Assembly (NCBI RefSeq): GCF_026342355.1
Contig: NZ_JAPEMV010000004.1
Span: forward strand, 186,001-250,000
Source of the DNA: Streptomyces sp. NBC_00249
GTDB lineage: Bacteria > Actinomycetota > Actinomycetes > Streptomycetales > Streptomycetaceae
Direction: 5' to 3'
Length of the DNA stretch: 64,000 bases
Part shown: in pieces, positions 34,265 through 42,587 of the stretch
Numbering within the stretch: position 1 is the first letter of the stretch
Layout: each line of letters starts with the position of its first letter
Made by a program: the position numbers and the translations under genes
The notes under the pieces: generated by a model
Database searches by the model: none
Told to the model about the DNA's origin: nothing
Seen by the model: the letters and a program-made list of their open reading frames with translations, nothing else

Positions 34265-34687
34265 ATGGAGCCGTTGAAGGTAGTGGCACAACTGTGGGAG
34301 CGGATCGAGGCACGCGACTGGGACGGCGTGGCCGGGCTGGTCGCCGAGGACGCGGTCATCGAGTGGCCGGTCAGCGGCGAGCGCATCGTGGGCAGGGCCA
34401 ACTTCATCGCCGTTCTCAGCGACGAGGCCCCGGACCCGGATTTCGACGCGGGAACGTCCTCGGGGACGGGTGCAGGGACGGTCGAGGTCCTGCGGATCCT
34501 CGCGGACGGGGACCTCGTCGTCACCGAGGTGGAGATACCTGAGGAGCACGTCCTCTACCGGGGCCTGTCCCTGTGGACCGTGCGGGACGGGCTGGTCGTC
34601 GGCGCCCGCGAGTACTGGACCAGCCCCGGCCAGGACCCGGCGCCGCGCTGGAGGGCGGGCTACGTCGAGCCTCTGGTGGCAGACTGA
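34265..34687 (+). CDS. SnoaL-like / NTF2-fold protein
   Basis: 140 residues, complete. The cone-like NTF2 fold is suggested by VVAQLWERIEARDWDGVAGL, LVAEDAVIEWPVSGERIVGR and the C-terminal YRGLSLWTVRDGLVVGAREYW strand pair. Such proteins act as isomerases, dehydratases or ligand carriers; no catalytic Asp/His dyad can be assigned confidently. It is immediately followed (5 nt) by the LysE exporter and likely co-transcribed. Confidence 0.8.
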   Translation: MEPLKVVAQLWERIEARDWDGVAGLVAEDAVIEWPVSGERIVGRANFIAVLSDEAPDPDFDAGTSSGTGAGTVEVLRILADGDLVVTEVEIPEEHVLYRGLSLWTVRDGLVVGAREYWTSPGQDPAPRWRAGYVEPLVAD

Positions 34688-34692
34688 GCCGC

Positions 34693-35367
34693 GTGCTCAC
34701 CCAACTCCTCGCGGCGACCGGTGTCCTGGCCCTGCTGACCCTCGTCCCCGGGCCCGACATGGCCGTCGTGACCCGGCGGGCCGTCTCGCGCGGGCGGACC
34801 GACGGGCTGCTCACCGTCGCCGGCATCGCCGGCGGGCTGCTGCTCTGGGGCGCCCTCACCGTGGCCGGGCTCGCGGCGCTGCTCGCCGCCTCGGCGGAGG
34901 TGTACCTGGTGGTCAAGCTGGCCGGGGCGGCGTACCTCTGCTTCCTCGGCATCCAGTCGCTGCGCCGCCCGGGCGGCGGACCGGACGCCGACGCGGACTC
35001 CGGCGCGGGCGCTGACTCCGGCTCCGGCTCCGCCTCGGGTGGCGGCGCGGCCGGCGGCAGGCGCGGGGAGGCGGGCAGCGGCTGGCGCACGGGCCTGGTC
35101 AGCAACACCCTCAACCCGAAGATCGCCGTGTTCTACACCGGCCTGCTGCCCACCCTCGCCCCGGCGGACCTCTCCCCGGCGGCCGGGATGGCGCTCCTCG
35201 TCCTGGTCCACGTGCTGCTGACCCTGGCCTGGCTGGGCACGTACGTCTACGTCCTCACGCGCGCCCGGCGGTTCTTCACGCGCCCGCGCGTCCGCCGGGC
35301 GATGGACCGGGTGACGGGCGTGGTCCTGATCGGGTTCGGGGTCCGCGTGGCGAGCTCCACGGCGTAG
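34693..35367 (+). CDS. LysE/RhtB-family amino acid exporter
   Basis: 224 residues, GTG start 5 nt after the SnoaL-like stop. Hydrophobic segments: LLAATGVLALLTLVPGPDMA (with the family PGPD motif), GLLTVAGIAGGLLLWGALTV, VYLVVKLAGAAYLCFLGIQS, then two more after residue 130 (VFYTGLLPTLAP, MALLVLVHVLLTLAWLGTYV) and the NPK motif in NTLNPKIAVF. A Gly/Ser/Ala/Asp-rich loop of about 25 residues (near 97-121) is inserted in the cytoplasmic side. It would export an amino acid or homoserine-lactone-like compound. Confidence 0.9.
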   Translation: MLTQLLAATGVLALLTLVPGPDMAVVTRRAVSRGRTDGLLTVAGIAGGLLLWGALTVAGLAALLAASAEVYLVVKLAGAAYLCFLGIQSLRRPGGGPDADADSGAGADSGSGSASGGGAAGGRRGEAGSGWRTGLVSNTLNPKIAVFYTGLLPTLAPADLSPAAGMALLVLVHVLLTLAWLGTYVYVLTRARRFFTRPRVRRAMDRVTGVVLIGFGVRVASSTA

Positions 35368-35427
35368 CTCCGAAGGTCCGTAGCTTCCAAGGTCTGTAGC
35401 TCCGAAAGTCCGTAGCTCCCAAGGTCT
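35364..35427. repeat. Four tandem 16-bp repeats between convergent genes
   Basis: Units start at 35364, 35380, 35396 and 35412. Units 1 and 3 are GTAGCTCCGAAGGTCC-like; units 2 and 4 are GTAGCTTCCAAGGTCT-like, so a 32-bp unit was duplicated. The array supplies the LysE stop codon and part of the HIT-gene stop codon. Confidence 0.9.
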
Positions 35428-35905
35428 AGGCGAGCAGCCGGTCCAGCTCCTCCGTGACGGCCGCCCGTACCGCGTCGTGGCGGGGGGCCAGCGCGTGCCG
35501 CTCGCCGCGCCAGCACTCCTCGTCCTCGTAGAGCCAGACGGGCAGGCGGACGAGGTCGGCGGGCTCCCAGTCGTAGCGGGGCCAGATGTGGGCGTGCAGG
35601 TACGGGTCGGTGTTGCCCAGGATCTCGATGTTCACGCGGCGGAAGGCCGGGTCGAGGCGGGCGCAGGCGCGTTCGACGGCCTCGGCGAGCCGCTCCAGGT
35701 CGGTGAGGTAGGCGATCCGGCGGGCCGGGGGCAGGTCCGAAAGCCGGGTCACGGCGGGGTCGTCGGTCAGCAGCACCGAGTACCCCGGCAGGAACTGCCG
35801 GTCCCCGACGACCGCGAACCCGGAGTCGAGGCGGCGCATGACGGTGGGGTTCTGCCCCCGGTGCGCGCTGCCGATGCGGTCTTCCCGCCAGTCGATCTCG
35901 TTCAT
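35426..35905 (-). CDS. HIT-family hydrolase/transferase
   Basis: 159 residues. The C-terminal HIT motif is YLHAHIWPRYDWE, with H-x-H but lacking the full HxHxHxx histidine triad (the third position is Trp-Pro). NIEILGNTDPYLHAH fits the strand before it. HIT proteins hydrolyse nucleoside phosphate bonds such as Ap4A or AMP-lysine adducts. The last residues before the stop lie inside the 16-bp repeat array. It has an ordinary length for the family. Confidence 0.8.
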   Translation of the reverse strand: MNEIDWREDRIGSAHRGQNPTVMRRLDSGFAVVGDRQFLPGYSVLLTDDPAVTRLSDLPPARRIAYLTDLERLAEAVERACARLDPAFRRVNIEILGNTDPYLHAHIWPRYDWEPADLVRLPVWLYEDEECWRGERHALAPRHDAVRAAVTEELDRLLA

Positions 35906-36105
35906 CCCAGGACCCTAACGGAGTACCTGAGTGCCTCTCCGACTACGTCCCTGACTGCCTCTCACGTAGGGCCTGTCATACCTGAGAGCTACGGCTGAAG
36001 GCGGCTCCCGGGCGTGATGCCGACCACGGGGGCGGATTCCTAACTTCGGTACCAGAGCGGGCGGATGACGGCCCGGCACCGAGGGACGAGGAAGAGGGAC
36101 CCGCC

Positions 36106-37191
36106 ATGACCAGCACGAGCAGCCCCACCGGCAGCGGCCTCAGCGGCCCCGGCGTCCCCGGTGTCCGCGACGGCGGGCGCCGGTCCGGCAGCGGCCGGTT
36201 CCGCCGCACCGTGCTGGCCGGCCTCGTCGCGGCGGCCGTCGTGCTGCCCGTGTCGGCCGCCGCGTCCCCTCAGGTCCCCGCGCCCGCTCCGGTCGTCTTC
36301 GCCGAGTCGGCGGGCCCGCAGAGCCGTTACGCCGCCCACCTGGGCAGCCTCGCCGAAGCGGCCCGTACGGCGCAGGACGCGGGCCACCCCGGCCGGGCCG
36401 CGAAGCTCCGGTCGATGGCGCGGGTCCCGGGCGGGGCCCCGGCCCAGTTCCTCGTCTTCGACGGCCGGGGCAAGGGCCGCGCCGTCGAGGTGTTCGGCGA
36501 TCTGGCCACCGCCGACCGGGTCGCCGTACTGGTGCCCGGCTCCGACACCTCGCTCGACACCTACCAGCGCTTCCGGGACGGTGCGATATCCCTCCAGGAG
36601 CGGCTGCGGGCCGAGCATCCGCGCTCCGCGGTGGTCGCCTGGCTCGGGTACGACACCCCGGGCACGGTCAGCACCACCGTCCTGACCGCCGGCCGGGCCG
36701 ACGAGGCCGCCGCCGAACTGGGCCCGTTCCTCTCCCGCTTGCGGCAGCTGACCGGTGACGGCACCCGGGTCTCCCTCCTGTGCCACTCCTACGGTTCGGT
36801 GGTCTGCGCCCGCACCCGGACGGCCTCCACCGTGGACGACGTCGTGCTGTTCGGCAGCCCGGGTACGGGCGCCGACCGCGCCGCCGAGCTGCCGACCGGC
36901 GCCCGGGTGTGGGCCGGTCGGGGCAGCGGGGACTGGATCGGCCGGGTCCCCCATGTCCGGCTCGGCGGGGTCGGGTTCGGGACCGACCCGGTGGATCCGG
37001 CCTTCGGTGCCCGGCCCTTCGAGGCGGGCACCGCCGGACACAGCGACTACCTCAAGCCCGGTACCCGGTCCCTCGACAGCCTGGCCCGCATCGTCCTCGG
37101 TTCCCCCGCCGCCCCGGCTGCGCCGACCGTCCCCGCCGCTCCCGCCGCCCCTGCTCCTTCCGACACCGCCCCGGAGGCCCCGCATGCGTAA
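36106..37191 (+). CDS. Secreted alpha/beta hydrolase (DUF1023-type)
   Basis: 361 residues with RBS AGGGAC before the ATG. An N-terminal Arg-rich segment and hydrophobic stretch TVLAGLVAAAVVLPVSAAAS form a signal peptide (about 33-55). The hydrolase core has VAVLVPGSDTSLDTYQRFRD, the nucleophile elbow LLCHSYGSVVC (Ser at about 227), WAGRGSGDWIGRV carrying the likely Asp, and the His in TAGHSDYLKPGT. The Ala/Pro tail may be wall- or membrane-near. The next gene overlaps it by 8 nt. Substrate unknown; lipid or ester hydrolysis outside the cell is likely. Confidence 0.85.
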   Translation: MTSTSSPTGSGLSGPGVPGVRDGGRRSGSGRFRRTVLAGLVAAAVVLPVSAAASPQVPAPAPVVFAESAGPQSRYAAHLGSLAEAARTAQDAGHPGRAAKLRSMARVPGGAPAQFLVFDGRGKGRAVEVFGDLATADRVAVLVPGSDTSLDTYQRFRDGAISLQERLRAEHPRSAVVAWLGYDTPGTVSTTVLTAGRADEAAAELGPFLSRLRQLTGDGTRVSLLCHSYGSVVCARTRTASTVDDVVLFGSPGTGADRAAELPTGARVWAGRGSGDWIGRVPHVRLGGVGFGTDPVDPAFGARPFEAGTAGHSDYLKPGTRSLDSLARIVLGSPAAPAAPTVPAAPAAPAPSDTAPEAPHA

Positions 37192-38404
37192 GCTCCGCGC
37201 CCGCTGGTCCGCCGTCGCGGACCGCGTCGACCGGGCGACCCCGGCACACCGGGACCGGTCCGTCGACGCCCTGCGGGCCTTCGCGATCCTCGGGGTGGTG
37301 CTGGGGCACTGGCTGGTGACGGCGCTGACCACCGCCGACGGCGGCCTGCAGGGCACCAGCCCGCTGGCCCGGATGCCGTGGCTGGCCCCGGTCTCCTGGG
37401 TGTTCCAGACCCTGGCCGTGTTCTTCCTGGTCGGCGGCCACGTCGCGGCCCAGGGGTACGGCTCGGCGCGGGCGCGCGGTGTCTCGTACCGGGCCTGGGT
37501 GGGGCAGCGCCTCGGCCGGCTGTTCCGCCCGGTGGCGGCGGTGCTCGGGCTGTGGACGGTCGTGGCGGGCGGGCTGCTGCTCGGCGGCGCCGAGCTGGAC
37601 ACCGTACGGACCCTGCTCAAGCTGGTGTGGTCGCCGCTGTGGTTCCTGCTGGTGTTCGCCGCGCTGACCGCGGCGACCCCGCTCGTCGCCCGGCTGAGCC
37701 CGGTGTGGCCGCTGGCCGTGGTGGCCGGGGTCGATGTGTGGCGGTTCGGCTTCGGCGGCCCGGAGTGGATCGGCTGGGTCAATGTCGCCGCCGGCTGGCT
37801 GGTGCCCTACACCCTGGGGGCCGCGTGGTCCCGGGGCGCGTTCGGCCGGACCCGTCCGGCCCTGCTCCTGCTGCTCGGCGGGGCGGCCGCCACCGCCCTG
37901 CTGGTCCTGTGGGGCGGGTACCCGGCGTCGATGGTCGGCGTCCCCGGGGCCGCCGTGTCCAACCTGAACCCGCCGACGCTGGCCGCCGTGGCCTTCGGAC
38001 TGGGCCAGTGCGGGCTGGCGCTGCTGCTCCGCGCACCGCTCGCCCGGGCCATGAGCCGGCCGCGTACCTGGGCGAAGGTGGCCCTGCTGAACCTGTCCGC
38101 GATGACCGTCTTCCTCTGGCACCAGACCGCGATGATGTCGGTCACCGCGCTCGGGCTGCTGTTCTCCACCGACCTCCCCGGGCTGCACACCGTGCCCGGC
38201 TCGGCGCACTGGATCCTGGCCCGCCTGCTGTGGCTGCCGGTGTTCGCGGCGGCCCTGGCCGTCTGCTGGGCCGCCTTCCGCGTCCACGAGCAGCCGCGCG
38301 GCCCCCGTCACCGTACGGTCCGCACCGGTCCGGCCACGCGGCCCGCCCCCGCCCCCGTTCCCGCGCTGCGGCCGGCCGGGCTGAAGGGCGGCAGCCATGC
38401 CTAG
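37184..38404 (+). CDS. Acyltransferase-3-type integral membrane protein
   Basis: 406 residues. N-terminal DRSVDALRAFAILGVVLGHW is the family motif with the catalytic His, and VFFLVGGHVAAQGY follows. About ten hydrophobic segments span the membrane, ending with LWLPVFAAALAVCWAAFRVH and a basic Pro-rich tail. The family O-acetylates or acylates cell-envelope sugars. It overlaps both the upstream hydrolase and the downstream sensor kinase (8 nt each), so all four genes to the response regulator form one unit, which suggests envelope-related regulation. Confidence 0.85.
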   Translation: MRKLRARWSAVADRVDRATPAHRDRSVDALRAFAILGVVLGHWLVTALTTADGGLQGTSPLARMPWLAPVSWVFQTLAVFFLVGGHVAAQGYGSARARGVSYRAWVGQRLGRLFRPVAAVLGLWTVVAGGLLLGGAELDTVRTLLKLVWSPLWFLLVFAALTAATPLVARLSPVWPLAVVAGVDVWRFGFGGPEWIGWVNVAAGWLVPYTLGAAWSRGAFGRTRPALLLLLGGAAATALLVLWGGYPASMVGVPGAAVSNLNPPTLAAVAFGLGQCGLALLLRAPLARAMSRPRTWAKVALLNLSAMTVFLWHQTAMMSVTALGLLFSTDLPGLHTVPGSAHWILARLLWLPVFAAALAVCWAAFRVHEQPRGPRHRTVRTGPATRPAPAPVPALRPAGLKGGSHA

Positions 38405-39794
38405 GGTGGCCCGTGTGACCCAGCGACCCGCTCCCCCGGCCGAGACCGCCACCGCCCCCGACATGCGCAGTGTGGTCCAGGAGTTGTTCACCCTGCGCCG
38501 GGACCCGCTCCCCCGGATGTCGCGCCCGCGCTGGCTGGCCCGGCTGCCGCACGTGGTGGTGCTCTACGCGGCCGTCTTCTTCGGTTTCCTCACCAACCTC
38601 CAGCTCGGCGAAGACTACGACGTCACCGGCGGCCCCTCCCTGGTGCTGTCGCTCCTCACCGGGGTGTCCATCGCCCTCGCGTTGTCCCGGCCCGTCGCCG
38701 CGTGGTGGCTGGGGCTGGTCACGGCGGCCCTGACGGCCTGGACGGTGCGCGTCCAGCAGTCGCAGGCACAGTCCGCGTCCTGGGTGCCCACCGAGTACAA
38801 CCCCTGGGGCGCCCACGCCCAGCAGTGGCACAACCAGGCATGGCCGTGGACGGCCATCGGGTACTTCGCCTTCGCCCCGCTGGTCCTGCTGGTCTCGCTG
38901 CGCGTGCCGCCCCGTGTCACGGCGGTGGCCGTCGGCGTCCCCGTCGTCTGCACGGGGCTGGCCGAGCTGCTCCTCAAACCCCTGGGCAGCACCAGCACCT
39001 TCGTCATCTCCACCCTGCTCTTCGGCATCGCGGGGCTCGTCGGGTACGCCATGCGCGCGGTGCGCCTGGCCCGGGGGCAGCTGGTCGTCCAGGAGACCCT
39101 GACCGAGGAGGAGCGGGCCCGGCGGACCCTGCTGGAGGAGCGCAGCCGGATCGCCCGTGAGCTGCACGACGTGGTCGCCCACCACATGTCGGTGATCTCC
39201 ATCCAGGCGCAGGTCGCCCCGCACCTGGTGGAGAACCCGTCCGAGGAGCTCAAGGAAAACCTCGCGGGCATCCGGGAGAACGCCGTGGAGGCCCTGACGG
39301 AGCTGCGCCGGGTGCTGGGCGTCCTGCGGTCCGAGCATCCCGACGACCCGGCCGGTCCGCACCACCCGCAGCCCACCCTCGCCGAGCTGGACGGCCTCGT
39401 CGACAACGTGCGGGGGGCCGGCCTGGAGGTCACCACCGAGTTCGCGGGGATCCGCCGGCCGCTGACCCCGGGGGTGGAGCTCACCGCGTACCGGATCGTG
39501 CAGGAGGCGCTGAGCAACTGCCTGCGCCACGCGCCCGGTTCGCGGGTGGAGGTGGGTATCGCCTACGGGCCGCGCGAGCTGCACCTTTCCGTGGCCAACT
39601 CCGCTCCGACCCGTACGGCGCCGCCCTCGCCCGGAGCGGGGCACGGCCTGCTGGGCATGCGGGAGCGTGCGGGCATGCTGGGGGGCGAACTGGCCGCCGG
39701 CCCCCGCCCCGGCGGCGGGTACGAGGTGTCCGCCGTACTGCCCATGGACCCGCCCGGCGGTTCCGCCTCCTCCGAGCCGAAGAAGGACATATGA
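38397..39794 (+). CDS. NarL-type sensor histidine kinase, copy A
   Basis: 465 residues. Membrane part (about 50-220, four to six helices, e.g. VVVLYAAVFFGFLTNLQLG and LVLSLLTGVSIALALS), then HisKA_3 dimerisation helix ARELHDVVAHHMSVISIQ with the phospho-His, N-box VQEALSNCLRHAPGS and the ATP lid GHGLLGMRERAGML. Start at ATG 38397 overlaps the acyltransferase. The external loop between helices is short, so the input is probably membrane-derived. It pairs with the response regulator that overlaps its end (39791) and is paralogous to the kinase at 40549. Confidence 0.9.
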   Translation: MPRVARVTQRPAPPAETATAPDMRSVVQELFTLRRDPLPRMSRPRWLARLPHVVVLYAAVFFGFLTNLQLGEDYDVTGGPSLVLSLLTGVSIALALSRPVAAWWLGLVTAALTAWTVRVQQSQAQSASWVPTEYNPWGAHAQQWHNQAWPWTAIGYFAFAPLVLLVSLRVPPRVTAVAVGVPVVCTGLAELLLKPLGSTSTFVISTLLFGIAGLVGYAMRAVRLARGQLVVQETLTEEERARRTLLEERSRIARELHDVVAHHMSVISIQAQVAPHLVENPSEELKENLAGIRENAVEALTELRRVLGVLRSEHPDDPAGPHHPQPTLAELDGLVDNVRGAGLEVTTEFAGIRRPLTPGVELTAYRIVQEALSNCLRHAPGSRVEVGIAYGPRELHLSVANSAPTRTAPPSPGAGHGLLGMRERAGMLGGELAAGPRPGGGYEVSAVLPMDPPGGSASSEPKKDI

Positions 39795-40462
39795 GCACTC
39801 CGATCAGGGTGATGATCGCCGACGACCAGATGATGGTCCGGCAGGGCTTCACCGTGCTCCTGAACACCCAGCCCGACATCGAGGTGGTCGGCCAGGCCGT
39901 GGACGGGGCGGACGCCGTGGCGAAGGTCGCCGAACTGGGTCCGGACGTGGTCCTGATGGACATCCGCATGCCGGGCATGGGCGGGATCGAGGCCACGTCG
40001 GTGATCACCGCCGCCCCGGACTCGGCGGTGAAGGTGCTGGTGCTGACCACCTTCGATCTCGACGAGTACGTCTACGAGGCGCTGCGCGCCGGCGCTTCGG
40101 GCTTCCTGCTGAAGGACGCCTCGGCGGACCAGCTCGCGGAGGCGGTACGGGTGGTGGCCGCCGGTGAGGCGCTGCTGTCACCGAACATCACGAAGCGGCT
40201 GATCACCGAGTTCTCCCGGATGGGAGCGCCGCGGGCGCCGTCCAGAGCGCGGATCGACGAGCTGACGGAGCGGGAGACGGAGGTGCTGTCGCTGATCGCC
40301 CAGGGCCTGTCCAACGCGGAGATCGCGGAGCACCTGATCGTGGCCGAGCAGACGGTGAAGACCCATGTGAGCCGGATCCTGGTGAAGCTGGGCCTGCGGG
40401 ACCGCACCCAGGCCGCGGTGTTCGCGTACGAGACGGGTCTGATCCGTCCGACGGGCTACTGA
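39791..40462 (+). CDS. NarL/LuxR-type response regulator, copy A
   Basis: 223 residues. Receiver domain with VLMDIRMPGMGGIE (phospho-Asp), VLVLTTFDLDEYVYEAL and the conserved Lys in FLLKDASADQ. LuxR HTH follows: LTERETEVLSLIAQGLSNAE, EHLIVAEQTVKTHVSRILVK. The ATG overlaps the kinase stop by 4 nt. It is paralogous to the regulator at 41868; a 64-nt stretch at 40358-40421 is identical in both genes. Confidence 0.95.
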   Translation: MSTPIRVMIADDQMMVRQGFTVLLNTQPDIEVVGQAVDGADAVAKVAELGPDVVLMDIRMPGMGGIEATSVITAAPDSAVKVLVLTTFDLDEYVYEALRAGASGFLLKDASADQLAEAVRVVAAGEALLSPNITKRLITEFSRMGAPRAPSRARIDELTERETEVLSLIAQGLSNAEIAEHLIVAEQTVKTHVSRILVKLGLRDRTQAAVFAYETGLIRPTGY

Positions 40463-40548
40463 TCCCCCGCGTAGTACTTGAGGGGGACCCCGGAATATCC
40501 CCTTCGGCGCCGACGCGGACGACGAGGGCCCCGGCCTACGGTGTGAGC

Positions 40549-41871
40549 ATGACCCAGACGACCACCGGGGCGACCCCCCGGCCACCCGAATTGCGGCTGG
40601 CTTCGGGCTTGATGCGGAGCCTTCGTGACGACCTGTTCACCGATGCCTTCGCCTACCGGCCGCTGGCCCTGATGCGTACGGACGGTCCGGTGGTGCGGCG
40701 GCTCCCCCGGGGGATACGGCCGCAGGCGGCCTACCTGCCGTACGCGGTGGTGGTGTTCACGGCGTTCTGCGTGACCATGCTCGCCAGCGCGAACAACCTG
40801 TACGGGGGGCCGCCGCTCCAGTTCCTGGTGCTCGGGCTGCTGGCGGCGGGGCCGGTGCTGATGACCCTGGTACGGCCCGTGGGGGCGTACTGGACGATGC
40901 TGGCGATGACCACCGCCCTCGCGGTGCTCAGCGACCGGACCATGACCTGGCCCTGGTCGCCGAGCACCTTCCTCGCCACGCTGGCCGTCATGACGTTCGT
41001 GGCGATGCGGGTCCGGCCCCGGGCCGCCGCCTGGATGTGGGGCATCACCCTGCTGTACGGGACGGTCCTTCCGATCCTGGTCGGTGACGGCGGCAACCTC
41101 GGGCCGATGGCCTTCTTCTCGGCGGTGGCCCTGCTGGTGGTGACCGTCCGCAACACCCGCAAGGAGGCCCGTCGGGAGGTCATCGCGCAGCAGGAGGTGA
41201 CGGCGGTCGAGCGGGACCGGCGGACGCTGCTGGAGGAGCGGACGACCATCGCCCGCGAGCTGCACGACGTGGTCGCGCACCACATGTCGGTGGTGGCGAT
41301 CCAGGCGGAGGCGGCCCCGTACCGGGTGAAGAATCCGCCGCCGGAGCTGGAGGCGGCGTTCGTCACCATCCGGGAGAACGCGGTGGCGGCTTTGACGGAG
41401 CTGCGCCGGGTGCTGGGTGTGGTGCGGTCCGCGGACTACGAGGCGCCCGACGCCCCGCAGCCGACGCTGGCCTCGCTGGACGGGCTGCTGGCCAATGTGC
41501 GGGAGGCCGGGCTGAGCGTGGACAAGACGGTCACGGGGGCGGTGCGCGAGCTGCCGCAGGGGGTGGAGCTGTCGGCGTACCGGATCATCCAGGAGGCGCT
41601 GAGCAACAGCCTGCGGCACGCGCCGGGCGCGCCGGCCGGGGTCGAGGTGTCGTACGTGCTGGGCGGCCTGGGGGTACGCGTCGTCAACGGTCCGGCGGTC
41701 GGGGACGTGGCGCCGTCGCCGGGGGCGGGGCACGGGATCACCGGGATGCGGGAGCGGGTGGCGATGCTGGAGGGCGAGATGACGGCCGGGGAGACCGCGT
41801 CCGGGGGGTACGAGGTCGCGGTGTTCATACCGGTGCGGCGGCGTCCGGAGCCCGAGGAGGAGCCGGCATGA
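40549..41871 (+). CDS. NarL-type sensor histidine kinase, copy B
   Basis: 440 residues. Several membrane helices (about 65-200), then ARELHDVVAHHMSVVAIQ with the phospho-His, IQEALSNSLRHAPGAP as the N-box and GHGITGMRERVAMLEGE as the ATP lid. I used the ATG at 40549; a GTG 6 nt upstream also fits. It has the same architecture as the kinase at 38397 and lies 86 bp after the first pair, so the two systems arose by tandem duplication with the membrane input part diverging most. Confidence 0.9.
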   Translation: MTQTTTGATPRPPELRLASGLMRSLRDDLFTDAFAYRPLALMRTDGPVVRRLPRGIRPQAAYLPYAVVVFTAFCVTMLASANNLYGGPPLQFLVLGLLAAGPVLMTLVRPVGAYWTMLAMTTALAVLSDRTMTWPWSPSTFLATLAVMTFVAMRVRPRAAAWMWGITLLYGTVLPILVGDGGNLGPMAFFSAVALLVVTVRNTRKEARREVIAQQEVTAVERDRRTLLEERTTIARELHDVVAHHMSVVAIQAEAAPYRVKNPPPELEAAFVTIRENAVAALTELRRVLGVVRSADYEAPDAPQPTLASLDGLLANVREAGLSVDKTVTGAVRELPQGVELSAYRIIQEALSNSLRHAPGAPAGVEVSYVLGGLGVRVVNGPAVGDVAPSPGAGHGITGMRERVAMLEGEMTAGETASGGYEVAVFIPVRRRPEPEEEPA

Positions 41872-42527
41872 CGATCAGGGTGCTGATCGTCGACGACCAG
41901 ATGATGGTCCGCGAGGGTTTCTCCGTCCTGTTGAACGCGATGGAGGGGATGGAGGTGGTGGGCGAGGCCGTCGACGGCCGGCAGGCCGTGGCGCAGGTGG
42001 CGGCCCTGCGGCCGGACGTGGTGCTGATGGACATCCGGATGCCGGAGATGAACGGCCTGGAGGCGACGCGGCAGATCGTGGCGGCGGACACGGACGCGAA
42101 GGTGCTGGTCCTGACGACCTTCGACCTCGACGAGTACGTGTACCAGGCCCTGCGGGCGGGGGCGTCCGGGTTCCTGCTGAAGGACGCGTCGGCCCGTCAG
42201 CTGGCGGAGGGCGTGCGGGTGGTGGCGGCCGGGGAGGCGTTGCTGGCCCCTTCGGTGACGAAGCGGCTGATCCTGGAGTTCTCGAAGCTCGCAGATGTGC
42301 CGAGGCTCGCGGATCCGGCGGGGGTGGCGGAGCTGACGGAGCGGGAGACGGAGGTGCTGGTGCTGATCGCGCAGGGGCTGTCCAACGCGGAGATGGCGGA
42401 CCGGCTGCTGGTGGCGGAGTCCACGATCAAGACCCATGTGAGCCGGATCCTGGTGAAGCTGGGCCTGCGGGACCGCACCCAGGCCGCGGTGTACGCGTAC
42501 GAGACCCGCCTGGTGACACCCGCTTAG
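41868..42527 (+). CDS. NarL/LuxR-type response regulator, copy B
   Basis: 219 residues. Receiver motifs VLMDIRMPEMNGLEA, VLVLTTFDLDEYVYQAL and FLLKDASARQ, then the LuxR HTH (LTERETEVLVLIAQGLSNAE, DRLLVAESTIKTHVSRILVK). It overlaps the kinase stop by 4 nt. 64 nt at 42429-42492 are identical to copy A, including synonymous sites, in the HTH coding part, which suggests gene conversion and probably overlapping DNA targets. Confidence 0.95.
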   Translation: MTIRVLIVDDQMMVREGFSVLLNAMEGMEVVGEAVDGRQAVAQVAALRPDVVLMDIRMPEMNGLEATRQIVAADTDAKVLVLTTFDLDEYVYQALRAGASGFLLKDASARQLAEGVRVVAAGEALLAPSVTKRLILEFSKLADVPRLADPAGVAELTERETEVLVLIAQGLSNAEMADRLLVAESTIKTHVSRILVKLGLRDRTQAAVYAYETRLVTPA

Positions 42528-42587
42528 CCCGCACCGGCGCGGGTCGAACGGATCGAGCGGGCCGAGCTGTAGGCCTAGGCTTCGGGG

